Assembly (NCBI GenBank): GCA_003255025.1
Contig: QANY01008646.1
Location: 248,001 to 312,000, forward strand
Direction: 5' to 3'
From: Datisca glomerata
Taxonomy: Eukaryota > Streptophyta > Magnoliopsida > Cucurbitales > Datiscaceae
DNA: 64,000 nt
How positions within the stretch are numbered: position 1 is the stretch's first letter; every line of letters starts with the position of its first letter. Below are positions 1-12,900 of the stretch, piece after piece. The notes under the pieces were generated by a model that saw only the letters and a program-made list of their open reading frames with translations, made no database searches and had not been told where the DNA came from. The position numbers and the translations under genes are program-made.

Positions 1-16
1 ATTATAAGGGAGTACA

Positions 17-175
17 ATGACGGAGATTCCCCGTCATCATAGGTAACGCGAAAAGTATATAGATGAAGGGGAATCCCCATCATCTTAGTCACCGCAAAAA
101 GCATATAGATGACGGGGATTCCCTGTCATCTAAAGTTACTCCACGTACACTTAAAATGACGGGAAATCCCCATAA
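17..175. repeat. Array of four palindromes (GATGACGGGG-type)
   Basis: Four imperfect palindromes of about 21-23 bp lie at 17-37, 62-84, 108-130 and 155-175. Each has ATGACGGGG arms around an AT centre. They are spaced about 45-48 bp apart and joined by related linkers (a GCGAAAAGTATATA-like stretch recurs). Arrays like this are typical of subterminal regions of plant DNA transposons, where they bind transposase. The array reaches the window edge, so its outer end and any terminal inverted repeat are not visible. It may belong to the same CACTA element that ends at 4,111, but the palindrome cores differ there. Confidence 0.7.
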
Positions 176-2490
176 TCAAAAGTTCAAGAAATAAATAAAA
201 GCTTTTATTTAATTAAATTCCCACAGCTATTGAGACTATTTTCAGAAAGAAAACTTAGCCTAATTATTTGTCTTGTTTCTTGATTTCTAATTTCTACCAC
301 CATGTATAAACTAAATAAATCAACGAAAACTTAAGTTGAAAAAGACAAACTAGTTCAGAATTGTTTGGATTAGTGTTAACAAAAAGTGGTTACAGAAGTG
401 TAAAATCAAAGGACATTCCCAATTTGTATGTGCATAGCATCTCAAAGACCAATCGGAACATGAAAATTACTCTCCACTTGCCTAAGATCAGCAAAGAAAG
501 ATGTGCAAAAGTAGTATCAAAAGTGATGATAACAACGACGAAATTCCTTACCTCTGTAAGAGATCTCGTGGTAAGACATATGATTCAAGTCCATCTAACT
601 CCTCCCATGAAACCTCCAAGTATTCCTTTCTATGTACTTTTCGCTTCTTAATAATTTCAGTTACTGGGCACTTGATTGGTATCTTTTAAATTGTACAGAA
701 ATTCTCTAAGAAAGGAAGATAACTATGCAGCTCATGGCTCAAACTATGTTAGCAACTATATAAACACAAGTTCCTCTCACGCTTATAATCCAATCTAAGG
801 GTACTTAGCATAGTTTGTAGAAGATATTGACATTTGAAGATAATCCATACAAGAATTGTAGTCTTGGTATAGAGAACAGCCATACATTGTGAATTGGAAG
901 CCTCAATCCTAGGTCTGATGAAGTAGATCGTAAATTAGCGAATCTCCACAGATCTCGTTCAGCAACCTTCGAAAGGATTTACTCATATGAAGAAATGAAG
1001 GGTCATCAATAAGCCAATTAGTGTTAAAAGGACACGCCATCTTTTTGTTCTTATCCCAAATATTATATAGCAGAAAATAAAAATTGAGTAAAGAAAGAAA
1101 GGAAGAAACAAAGATAATGGAAGGGAAACAAAGATAATGGAAGGGAAACCTATTTTCTTAGGAGGCCACTCAAACAATTGAGCACATATCTGGTGCAGTT
1201 TGACACGTTGAAATGAATATTGAGCAAGAACACTGAAAATTTGAAGATGTTAATTGGCAGATGCAATTTTTATAAGAAGAAGTGTAATTTTGTCAATGGA
1301 CCTTACAAGGAGTAAATATAAAGGTAAGTTTTTATATTGCATTATGTTTATCAAAATACAGAGCTTACATATAGAAAAGAAACGAATGCGAGTAACAAAC
1401 TCAGGAACTTTCTAACCCTCCATCCAAATAAAGAAGATAAAGAAAGAAAAGGGGGACATGAAACTCATTTCTCAAACCCGCTTCAAGAATTGCAGAAACT
1501 AAGGCCTATAAAAACCTTGACAAAATTTAGGATCATCCTGCCACAAAGTCGATAATGTACAAAACATCTAGGCTAACACATCCTAATAAGGTTCATGTCA
1601 TTTAAAGACTTAGTATTCCTCTTAAATCAAACATACCAAACCAAACACAAAATGGAACAAATTCCTAGGGTTCGGGGAAACAAACAAAAAAACACTGGCT
1701 ATAGACAGTAAAGAGAAATTCAGTTTAAAATTCATTATTTATAAAGTAGCTTCAGCTTAAGGAAAAAAAATTAAGAAAGGGGAAGAAAAACACTGCTTAC
1801 CTATGCACATCATCAGAATCTGCTAATTGACACTTGAATTTCAAATATGCAAACTTCTAGTTGATAGTTCATGCTTCCCCATAAGAATCCCATAAATGCA
1901 ACAAAGCTGGATACGTATATGTAATAGTTCTCCAACAAGAAACAAAATACTTCACTCCATCGAAGACAATTGTTGCTACAAAAACTAGACATCTTTTTGA
2001 CACTGTCAAAGAGAGTTCAAACATTATTGCTTATGTGTGTGTTGGTGGGTTGGGGGGGGATGGAGGGTAGAACATCATATCTACATTAAGGATGCTTATT
2101 CATAGGAAACATCTTCCTAGAGCCAGTATATCAATCATATAAGTAGGAAAATTATGTAGGCTTCTGGAACTACACCATTCAAAATATTCTTATGGTCCAA
2201 TTAATTCTCCTTATCCTTACACTTGTAAACTCCCTACTTCTTTGAACCTTTTGTCTTTTTTGCAAAGGAAATTCCCTCAGATGAAATTTTTTAAAGAACA
2301 ACGTTGTCTCTAACCGATTTAACAATCTGATAAGCAGCATCCTGCAGCAATGGAATAATTATAGCATAAGATAAGCTCCCATTATAACAATCTGACAAAA
2401 TATTTTTTACAAATAATTAAATCAAAATGGAATAGGAGAAAAACCTTCACTTGATTTCACTAACAATTAAATCAAAAGGTCAAACTTAGT
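176..2490. other. No supported gene; AT-rich interior of the left element
   Basis: I find no recognisable coding region here. A 20-bp unit, AAACAAAGATAATGGAAGGG, is directly duplicated around 1,105-1,147. Short open frames at 361-651 and 1,337-1,555 have no recognisable domain and no splice context that I can defend. Confidence 0.4.
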
Positions 2491-3325
2491 TCATATATAG
2501 GTGCCTGGAAAATAGCAGGCAAGGACAGCAACCGCTGCTTCTATGTATGCCAATCTAAGTTTTAGTTCTTTAGGAATTTCAGTACTTTCTTCCTGGCCTG
2601 TTTCAAAAGTACCCTTTTTTACTGCAAGACCATTAAATAAATGAAATATGAGAAACAAACAATCAATTCCAGATAAAGAATGAGGAGAGGAATAGTTTGG
2701 CAACATGCTGCTCACCCTCTTCAAAGCCTCTAGCAACTCTTCTCGTCCAATGTAATCTAAATCTTTTTTAGCAGTTAAAATTCCAGTTTCATTCATTTCA
2801 TTGAATATAAGTAACATAAGACTATCTTCCCAAAGGAGATCAAGCCCTAACTCTATATTTAAAGATAAATTACAATATATTCTGCAACTGTGCCCCCGTA
2901 AAATCTTCTATTTGCTCAACTATTTCCTACTCCTCTTCAGAATGAAAATATTTATTTCTAGTATACACCTGTTATGCACAAACATCAAGATTTAAAAAAA
3001 CCATCAGTTTTAGTATCTCACCTTTGATGCTGAACCATTGAGAAAATTACCTTCAATATAGCCAGTCTACCGTCTTTTGATGGCAAACCAACTCTTATAA
3101 TCTTGCCAAAATGGCCATTTCTCAAGAGTGTTGGATCTATAGAATATCCAGTCTATTTGTAGCACCAATAACTAGCACCTACAAAGCCCAAGTTAGTGAT
3201 CAAAGCAACCAAGTTTACTCTCCAATGTAAGAGTTGATGTAAAAGCACACCTGTGATGTAGAAACCTTAAAGCCATCCATCCCAATCAGTATCTGAAGAA
3301 AGCCTTGTTCCCTTTTTGCTCCCCC
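2491..3325 (-). pseudogene. Captured FtsH-like (FtsHi5-type) gene fragment with introns
   Basis: Four minus-strand exons read as the AAA-ATPase part of a plant FtsHi5-like protein. Exon 3325-3251 encodes GG..REQG..QIL..MDGFKVSTSQ. Exon 3178-3051 encodes VLVIGATNRLDIL and then, after a frameshift, the GLPSKDGRLAILK region (second region of homology of the AAA module). Exon 2968-2874 encodes the EDFTGAQLQN region. The block below 2817 encodes GILTAKKDLDYIGREELLEA, then an intron, then AYIEAAVAVLACYFPG. Introns with GT and AG ends separate them. FtsHi proteins are inactive chloroplast FtsH relatives. Stops and frameshifts mean no functional protein. Intron retention argues for DNA-level capture, not retroposition. 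The adjacent CACTA terminus at 4,111 suggests the carrier. The choice of FtsHi5 within the family is from memory of the family. Confidence 0.75.
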
Positions 3326-3515
3326 CTAAACAATCATGATCTATGAAATACAGTCACTCGTAGTGGTGATATGCAACTCTATCAATTAAATCAAGTAAGT
3401 TAAAACAAATGCATCTAATTGATTCTTAACCCCAGAGGTTTCACAATGCTAGGGTTACGATACCAGAAGCAAATTAGATAAATTTAAGAAGATCAAATGC
3501 CTAAAATTAACGTAC

Positions 3516-3700
3516 CGTGATAGATCTCTCCCAACGATCTGCGCTAGGGTTACGGTACAAGAACTCACGCTTGTCGTCAACGCACAAAGTGACGAAAGCC
3601 AAGGCATAGCACCTTGGTCGAAGCTCAACCCATTGCTAAAGACACCATTTTCCTTTAAGATCCTGGCGAGTTTATCCTCTATTGCGACTGTACGAGAGAG
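3516..3700 (-). other. Unidentified exon-like segment upstream of the FtsHi5 fragment
   Basis: On the minus strand an open frame ends CVDDKREFLYRNPSADRWER and is followed at 3516/3515 by a good splice donor (CACG then GTACGT). A competing frame across the same bases (FSNGLSFDQGAMPWLSS) is also open, so the true frame is uncertain. The segment lies just upstream of the first FtsHi5-like exon, whose acceptor is TGTTTAG. The two could therefore form a chimeric transcript unit. I do not recognise the source gene. Confidence 0.35.
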
Positions 3701-3855
3701 ATTGAGAGCAAGGGAGGTAGAGAGAGATCGAGAAAGAAAGATCAAGAGTGAGAGAGAGATTGAGATCAAGAGAGAGATATAGTGAGAGAGATATAGTGAG
3801 AGAGATATAGTGAGAGAGAGATCGAGAGAGAGAGAGGGAGAGAGAGAGGGAAAAG
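3695..3855. repeat. GA/GAGAGATATAGT microsatellite
   Basis: Low-complexity purine-rich tract. The unit GAGAGAGATATAGT is repeated three times around 3,770-3,815 and followed by pure GAGA. Open frames here are low-complexity artefacts. Confidence 0.9.
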
Positions 3856-3929
3856 GTAATAAGAAGTGTAAAATATGACATTTTTTTAAAATAAAATGAA
3901 CTTTGGCTAATAAGCGAGTTTTTTATTCT

Positions 3930-4111
3930 ATAAAACGAGGACAGTTTGTTTTCACACTGTTATCGTAGGTAAGACATTTATGACAATTAATAAAAAAACT
4001 GTCATATTATCAAAATTATCTCACCCAACACCTTTATTCTTTGACAGGTTTTGCAAAATTGTCATTGTACTAAATAGGTGGCTGTCATTGTATCACATTT
4101 TTGTAGTAGTG
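3930..4111. mobile_element. CACTA transposon terminus with subterminal repeats
   Basis: The plus strand ends ATTTTTGTAGTAGTG at 4,111, so its complement begins CACTACTACAAAAATGTG, a typical CACTA-superfamily terminal inverted repeat. Inside it are several TGACA...TGTCA palindromes with a T-rich core (roughly 3,945-4,075), the expected subterminal transposase-binding repeats. The matching left terminus is not identified; it may lie left of the window. The captured gene fragments at 2,491-3,700 would be internal cargo. Confidence 0.65.
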
Positions 4112-7100
4112 ATTATCACAACTTCCTCCCATCAGAAAAATCTAAATTATCTCAATTACTTGATCTCTATCTTTTAATGGGTTGTTTAATTTTATTTCAC
4201 TACTAGATGATAGTTATTTATAAGCTTACCACTTTAAATTTTATCAAAATATAATATTTAGCTATATATAGATATTATGATAATTAAAAATAATGATAAA
4301 TGATAGTATACTATTTTAAGTCTCCTAATGAAAATATGAAACTAACATCAAATGCTTGAAACATTTGAATATATAAAATAGAAATTCAAAAAAGAGTTAC
4401 TCCTGTAAAGCTAAAAATTTGTTAAAGAGCACTTAGGCAATGGCTGGTTGCAGTATTCATGAAGAACGAAAGTAAGTAGGCATTGAATTGAGCGCAAGCT
4501 TTTACGGGGAAGAAATGGTGTTTCAGCGGGTGAAATGAATTCCAAAGATCTACACAAAAAGAAAATCCTTAAATTGAAATTTACTTGAAAGATCCACCCA
4601 GAAAGAAAATCCTGAACCTTGGTTATCGAGCCATATTCAAAAAAGCTTCCTTAAGAAATAGTTATCAAACCAAATTCAAAACATTTTAAGAAAGCTTCAA
4701 AAGGCTTCCTTAACTGGTTCAAAGGTTTTCAACAATAAATGTTGAAAATTTTCTACGTTATAACCCTTTTGAGCCTTACGAAATGATTGAGACCTTTTAT
4801 TTTTTGAAGGTTTTAAAACAATATGGTTTAGGATCTGTTTTACCGACATATTTTGATATATATTTTTCGAACAATATGGTATTGAATATTTTCCAAAGTT
4901 TTCAGATGCCACCCTCTCCAGAAAGGTCCTCCGTCATGTACCCAGCAAGTTCCGACGTCCAACCCTCGTCCAACATGCACAAACCTCCTCCTTTAATGGA
5001 GGTTAGAGGAGAAGGAAGATGATGTTGGGAGGAGAGGAAAAAGTAAGAAGAGAGAAAATTGTTGAGTGTCTAATTTTTTAGGTCTCACATATCTCACATG
5101 TGCACATAACATACCAAGTCAGTAAAATCGTCAAAATTCACTAATGAAGAGTGATTGAATGGTCAAATTTACACATTAACTAAAGTTGGAATATGAAATT
5201 AAATTTTTTTAAAATGTGATAGTTAAATTATAATTTAAGGTAAAATGCGATGATAAAATTAGTAATTTTTCTAAACTAATATTTTGCTCTTCATCTTTTA
5301 GTATTGCTTCATGCATTAACTTACTACATAATTAAATTATTATGCTTTTTGTTATGGAGACACCACATAATTCACCTAATACCCATAAAAAGAGTCATCC
5401 AGTACCTAGAGATGAGTGCTTTCATATAGTTTGAATGGTTAAATTATCATTTTAATCCTCATACTAAGAGGTATATGTTGATATTATCATTAATATAATC
5501 ATTTTTATGAGTTAACTTTACAAATTCTTAGTTTCCGACTTTAGTTTTCGTCAAACTAAAATCAATAATTGATTCAATTTTAGAATCATATCATGCGCAA
5601 CGCATTTGGCTATGATCAATATTAAAAATTCTAGAAGGATATAAAATGCCTGAAGTGTGTAATTCAAAATCTCATTTGAAACAGTCTGAACATGTGTAGT
5701 ATAATCATCTTAGTGAATACCTTTTGAAAGAATGGTATGGAACAGTTTAATTTGTCCATACATTTTTATTAAGAGATCAGAATCATGATTCACCATTATT
5801 GCTTTGTATTTAGATGATTTGAATGTTATTGGCACTCCTGAATACAGAACCTTCAAGAATAAGCTTGAGAACCCATTTATGTATAGGAACCCACGAAGCA
5901 TTAACGTGAAAACTCCAATAACTAATTCGGCAACAACCCCAAAGAAAGGCTAGAAAAATAGATTTTTTAGATAGATGATCAAGAACTATAATAAATAAAA
6001 CTTATTTCTGAATTCTAGTTTTGAAACACTCCACAAGAAGATGATCAATCTACTTGAATGTCTCTTAAAACATGTATTTTACACAAGAGCAAAAAGATAA
6101 AAGAAAAATAGCTTTTAGGTTTATAATTATCAAATCTAAAAATTCACCCCAAAAACATTCGTCCAAGGCATATTTAAAGTATTTACAAAGGTTTTCTAAA
6201 AATAAAGGTTTCTAAAAAAATAAAGGTTTCCTGAAAACAAAGGTTTCTTAAATATAAATGTTTCTAAAAAATAAAAGTTTCCTAAAAACCCTAAACACAA
6301 AATAGGAAACTAGCCTAATTATATTTTAAATAGAAATAAACTAGATTAAGTTAAATAAAACTAATGTACCCTAAATATAAGGAAACTTTCTCCCAACCCT
6401 TATGATTGCTTTAATGATATGGGAAAAAGTACTGATTATCATTTGCCCTTGTAATTTTTTAGAATCAGCCCAAAACTCCTTGATAATCATTTTCTTTGAA
6501 TTTCTAAGATCTAACCCTTATAATTGACCCATTTTGAATATGTAACTAATTCCCTTTGAATTGCTTCATGGTTCACATCATGGTGATTGTATTCAGGATA
6601 ACATTATGGGAAGTAAAAAAAGAGTCCACTACAAACATTGTATTATTTTTCCTTTACCAAGATTTCTTTCCATTAGCTTTTCCTATCAATGTTTAAATCA
6701 TATGATTAAACTTTACATGCCTAATAATTTTGTATCTTTCTCCTTCACTAAATTTTTTTCCTAAAGCATTTTTTCCTAGTAAGGTTTTAACGAGTCATAT
6801 TCTTTGTATGATGGATATCTAAGGCGAGTGTTGTAAACACATGAGTTAGATGATGCCATTCATAACTCTCTCTTAAATAAATATTGTAAGTTTCTTCTTG
6901 TAAGTTTCTCCATAATGTTGCCTATAAAAGAAGACTTGAAACATGAATAAAATTAATTGAAACATTTGGTTAACTTCTTTCCTCTTAAGCTAATTTATTT
7001 ATTACTTTCATTTATTTTGTTAATCCTATATGTTAAATAAAAAAAATTCACATATTGTTAATATAATTGTCTGGTGAAATTAATAATAATAAAAAATATT

Positions 7101-7750
7101 TTTACTAACAACTGCTTTCATTCAAACATTCTCCAATTAAGTAATATAACGTGGTGGGTAAAAAAATTGAAATTCAGGATCATGAAAGGATTGGTTCACT
7201 TAGGATCAAACCGAAATCATATATGATTGGGAGAATATCAAGATTAAGCCACTTTTAAAAAAAATAGCCGACGTTGAAAGAAATAAAAAGTAGCAACCCT
7301 CAAACAAAAAAAAAAATCGGCGCCAAAAAATGGACCACGCACCCAGCAAAATTAAATGGACTGTTCAGAAAGTTTATATAAAGTATACCGTATATATATA
7401 ATATTTATGTTGTATATTTTATATATACAATATATATTATATAAACTTTTGACAACTAGAGCAGTTTTCTGCGAGTGGCGTCGAATTTTTTTTCCATGTG
7501 ATTTTTTTTATTTTGGGGCACGTGCAGTGGTGTTTTTAAGTTTTTTATACTTGTGATTATTTTTTATGATTTTTTTTCAACATCACATAGTTGTGATTGT
7601 TACTTTATATGATTCATTCACATGGAATTTTGGATGACTCTTATGTGGTGCTAAACTGTTTGAGGTAATGCTCTCAAAGCATACGTACTGACATTTCGAT
7701 ATTAAAGTTAATGAAATTACATTTTTCTTATAATTTTTCTTTTAAATTAT
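4112..7750. other. AT-rich intergenic DNA, no supported gene
   Basis: No open frame has a recognisable domain. A degenerate tandem repeat of about 20 bp (core AAAGGTTTCTAAAAA) runs from about 6,185 to 6,290. A long AT dinucleotide-like stretch lies at about 7,385-7,445. Confidence 0.5.
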
Positions 7751-7751
7751 T

Positions 7752-9710
7752 GTTGAATAATTTATATAAATATATAAAAATTTCATATTCATTAATGAGA
7801 CTATGATATTGTATTAGTACGAGAGAATTAAGATCATAGATAATGAATAAAATCGTTAGCAACATATTAAAGTATGAAATCTTTAATGAATAGTTGCAAG
7901 TACGGTTTACTAAGCATTATGAATGCACGTGACCTAGATCTGGATCGTTGATGTGGATAGATATCTTAGTGATAATACTTTATATAATAAGATTATATAT
8001 GATATGACCGATGTGAATTAATATCTTTGTTAACTTACCGTTTATCATAAAAATTGAATACACATCAATTTAATGATCATACTTAAATGAGTCGGAATCC
8101 TGAGTAGTCATGAACCCCAATACGTGTATACTAGATCTTTTGATTCACTAGTTAATGTTTATTTGTAAAACATGCTAGTGACTTTTATTTTGGAGATTCA
8201 GTATTATGGATGGCTGAGAACATAATCTTACAAGATTTGAAATCCAAGCTTTACTAACAGATCGTATATTGGTTCCTTTAAGTGTTAATTCTGAAACTGA
8301 ATGGTTATTAAGCTCAAATTTATAATACGATTATAAATTAGTCATTCACTGGTGAATTAAAAGTACATAAGGATCATGAGATAATTACAAGGGTAAAACA
8401 ATAATTTTGACTAGTTCTAATTTACGAACCAATAATTGGAGGACAGAACTACGTGAAATGATTAAATCAATGGACTACACGAGAATACTCTGTTAATACA
8501 TTATATAATCCCTAAGAGTGCAATTCCATATTTATAGTAGAGTAATAATGAAATACTAAATAAGATTATTTAATTAAAAAGTTTAATTAATAATATGGTT
8601 TATTGGAGCATAGGATTATAGGTTCATGGTCTTTAAGTCACATCTGTACTACGTAGTCTAAGATGTGAATATTTAAGGACATGAGAAAAGAATCGACTTG
8701 TAAAAAGAATTTTTATTTTGGGACAAGTACATAATTGTGAGATAATTATGTGTGATTAATAAATTAAGAAGTATTTAGTTGAATTATATATATATATATN
8801 ATTTATGAAATTAGATAATTGTAAATTATTAGATAATAATTTAAATAAACTAAATCTGTTATTTGTGAAATAACAGATAAGTTAGTTGATAGGATAATTG
8901 GATATAATAATTTTAAATTAACTAATATCTAGATATTTATCTGATTAAAATAAATATATAACTAACAATAATTATCACATGTCAATCAATGATTGAGTAT
9001 CAGATATTATCATGGACTACCGTAGTGTCACGTGGCACTACAGTAGTGCCAAGTGATACTGCAGGCATGCACAGTTGCATTGAGTCACAATGCAATGGCA
9101 ATTTTATGATTAAACATTATTTTCATTTTATTCCTTAAAATTTGATATGTTATCTTCTAGAAAATATACATATATTATTCTAATGGTCTCAGTTGATGAA
9201 TTAGTTCATCAGTTCATCATCAAATCAAATTGAGAACACAGTTGCTGTCAGGGTGTTTTCTCTCTGTGATTAAAAGTTAGTCAAGAACTATGAAAGAATA
9301 ATCATCATATTCTTTTGTAGTGTTGTCTCACTAAAATAAATCATTCTCAATAAATCTCTAGATTTCATGTGTTGAGTATGTCTAGAGACAAAAAGTGTCT
9401 TTGAATTACTCTACGTACCCACACACGTTCTAGTGTATTTGAGGATTGACTTGGAAGATCTGGGTGTGGATCTCGAAGTCCGTTGTTCGTCGAAACGAAA
9501 GATCGTTGATTTGCGAGGATGCTTGATTTAAACTACAAGAAGTATATGATTCATATCCATGTATACCTTCGATTCAATATATAAATATATAATGGATCCT
9601 GCTTGAAAATAGTTTTCACTAAAAGTTTTAATTTTAGAAATCGTTGCGTCGCACTTGTTTTCTTTTATTGAAAAAGATTTGTTTTTAATAAATTTATTTA
9701 AAAAGTCACC
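7752..9710 (+). repeat. Possible solo LTR of a copia-type retrotransposon
   Basis: The block starts TGTTGAAT at 7,752. It is AT-rich and non-coding. From about 9,240 to 9,660 it has the look of an LTR R/U5 region: a leader-like stretch with TCGTCGAAACGAAAG and then CGTTGCGTCGCACTTG near the end. Nearby phrases (GGAGATTCAGTATTATGG near 8,200) resemble copia LTRs. I cannot find a second copy, a clear end or a target duplication. A single N interrupts an AT microsatellite at 8,800. Confidence 0.35.
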
Positions 9711-9912
9711 ACGCCTTCACCACGCAAGCACTACGTTGTCTAAAATAAACATCCCATTGTGTACATACATACATATGTATATTGTTTTATTTTTGTAGAA
9801 TATACATGCTTGTGTGTAGTTATATTATTAGTCTTTTACAAATCCAACAAAAGAAATTATAATTATTATTTCTGGAATGTGTGCTAAACCTAGAATATTT
9901 ATATAATTATTA

Positions 9913-12900
9913 GAGAACCTTGCTACAACACTTGATGTGAATGACAATGTATCTATGATTAGAGGTGTACTCAGTTCGGTTTAGTGTGGTTTAGAGGGAT
10001 TTAATGAACCAAACCTTAACTACGGTTTTCAACAACAAAAACCGAACTGAACCATAAAACATATAGAAACTGATTCGAACCCAAACCATAGAAAAATAAA
10101 CTAAAACTGGACTGAGCCGCTAAAAATGAACAAAATGTGTGTAAACCCAGATTATACGATAGATTAAAATCTGACAATCTGGGTTTATAAACGAAGAACA
10201 AAAAATTGAGAAAAATGAAAATTGAATCAAGCATTTCTAACAAATGAAAACTAAAAATGAAGTCCTAAAATTAGAGCTAGAACAAAATATATAATATAAA
10301 AAAATCACCAAGTGTTTTCAGTTAATAATATAATAAATTATCCAAATTTTACCAGATCTCTAAACATAATACAAAAATCTCCATATCTGAGGAATTAAGG
10401 CCTCAAATTTGTCTGAGTTGGCGTGAACTAGGGCTCAAATCTGGGAGAGATGAACACAAATCGAACCTTTGTTTCGCGCGGGTGTGAGCTACAACAATGA
10501 TGGAGCCCAAAGGAGGCACGGACCTTCGCGACAGTTCGGCTGGGTGCGAGAGAAAGAAACATAGATGTACAGATGGAGTTTGTCGGTGATGGAGTTCGAA
10601 TATAGATCTGCTGGTCAATGGAGTTCGACTCCATGATGGAGTTAAACTCGATGATGGAGTTCTGCTCGAGGGACCATTAAGAGAGAGAGAGAGAGGGAGA
10701 TATGTACATAGAATAGAGATGTACAGAGAGTGTGTAGAAAGAAGAAGAAGAATAACAAATGAAGATAAAAGAAGGACACACTTAGAGTCTATGAGAGAGA
10801 GAGAGACTAAGAGAAAGGAACTTACAATAAATGAAGGCGGTGGAAATTTTTAGGGATTAGGGTTTTGTGAAAATGTTCTTAAATATAGATAATACGGTTC
10901 TGTTTGGTTTGGCAATAAAAACTGCATACCGAACCAAACGTGCATGCATTGTATGTCAGGCACCAAACCAAACCGTTTTAAACATTAAGATCGACCGAAC
11001 CGCATTGGTTCGGTCAGTTTAGTCAGTTCCATCAATTTTTCTTACACCCCATCTATGATTAAGAAATCTGTAAAATTGGTTTCAAACATTGTTCTTGAAC
11101 CGACTACCTCTTCTAATTCAACCAGGCCGATTAGCCCTTTTCCCTCAGAATGCATCCATTAATGATGATGCTAATGTAGACACTCAACTAGCTCATGTTG
11201 ATGATCATTTGGATGCTTCAATAGTGCCATCGCGGCTTGATAATAATAAGATAGATATCTCAGACGATCCTATTGTTTCCCATTTTTTAGGCTTCCACCT
11301 ATTGAAGGTCCAGATCCTCCACTTTAAGATGCAACTCTTTCAGAGTTTGACAGTGAGAACATTGAGTCGGGTTTTTCTCATACTGATGTTCAAGGGGATT
11401 TTGTTTGCATTGCTAAACCTTTATGTAGTTTTGATTCGGTTCCTTCTACTTTTAGAGATCCCTTGATTTACATTACATTTGTTCTAATTCTAGCTCTTTT
11501 ATTAAGTTATGGATCTTTAGATCTTATGCTATTCAAGATGCTACGTTTATTTTTATTTCAATTTCTACTAGTTTATGTGGTTTTATCCATAAAATTTCTT
11601 TTATTTATGGTAGTGTGAGTTACATCACCCATAAATCTCTTTGAAGTTCTCTTATGAACATTTCAGATTCTGATATTTTGTGGCTTATTTTTTGGGATTT
11701 TAATTCTATTTTAGGAAATCATGAACTACTGGTAATATCACGCCTAATTCTTGTGAAGACTTCTGGGCTTCTTTAGCTATTTGTAATCTTGTGGATATTG
11801 AGACTAAAAGAGCTTTTCATACTTGAATCGGACAAAGTCGTCGTGGTATGGTTCTTTCTTGCTTGGATAGTGCTCTTTGTTCTACTTCCTTTCTCAATAC
11901 TTGGTCTTAGGTCTCTTGCATTAATCTATCGAGATTACACTCGGATCATCATCCAATACCGTTTTCTTATTCTATGGGCATTTCTTCGGGACCTCAACCT
12001 TTTTTATTTCAGGGTATGTGAGTTTCTCATCCCTCCTTTCATTGATTTAAATTGTTCAGTTTGGTCAACCCTTGTTGTAGGTGGTGGTAAAAGAATTTTT
12101 GTTCAGAAGTTAAACTTCTTAAGACAGCCTTGAAAAAATGGAATTGGGAGGTTTGTTGGAATGTTTCCCTGAATGTTTATAAAGCTAATGAGAAAGTGAT
12201 AGTCATTCAAGATGGGATCATATTTAGGGCTTTTCTGATACTCTTTTCTAACTTGAATTTGATGCTCTTGCTGACTTAGATACGATCCTGGGACAACAAC
12301 ATGTTTTTCTGAGAGAAAAAAGTAGGGTTAAATAGCTTGTGGAGGGTGATCAAAACTCTAACTTCTTTCACTCTTTACTTAAATGTAAAGGGTGTAATAA
12401 GCATATTTCTTCCATGAAAATTGGTGATAATATTTCTTATGATCCTGTGGAGATTGGTGAGCATGTCATATTATATTATCAACATCTCTTTTCAGGTTTT
12501 GGTGATTGTAATTTGTGTATTTCTATCATTAGGGAGCATATTCTTTCTTTAGTCAATGATATGGAGAATGTGTCGCTTCTTCCAGTTCCTTCTTCTAATG
12601 AGGTGAGGAAGACTATGTTTGACATGGATTCTCTTAGTGTTCCAGGCCCAGATGGCTTCTCAAGTAAATTTCATTATCATTGTTAGGATATTGTGAGATC
12701 AGATTTGGTATTGGCCGTGCAAGAATTTTTTCCGTACAAGACAAGTTTTACCAGATTTGAACTCAAATTTTATGGTTCTTATTTTGATTATTCCTAATGC
12801 TATAGTGATTACCAGTTTTGAACTATTGCTTTAGGTAGTTTTCTATTTAAAATTATCACCAAGATTATTAGTGAACGTCTTTCTGTTATTTGTTCACGAA

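Noticed and set aside
3672..3881. Minus-strand frame rich in Ser-Leu repeats
   Set aside because: It is the translation of a GA microsatellite.
10403..10634. Two overlapping minus-strand frames near 10.5 kb
   Set aside because: They lie inside a non-autonomous hAT-type element, lack any known domain, and overlap in two frames.
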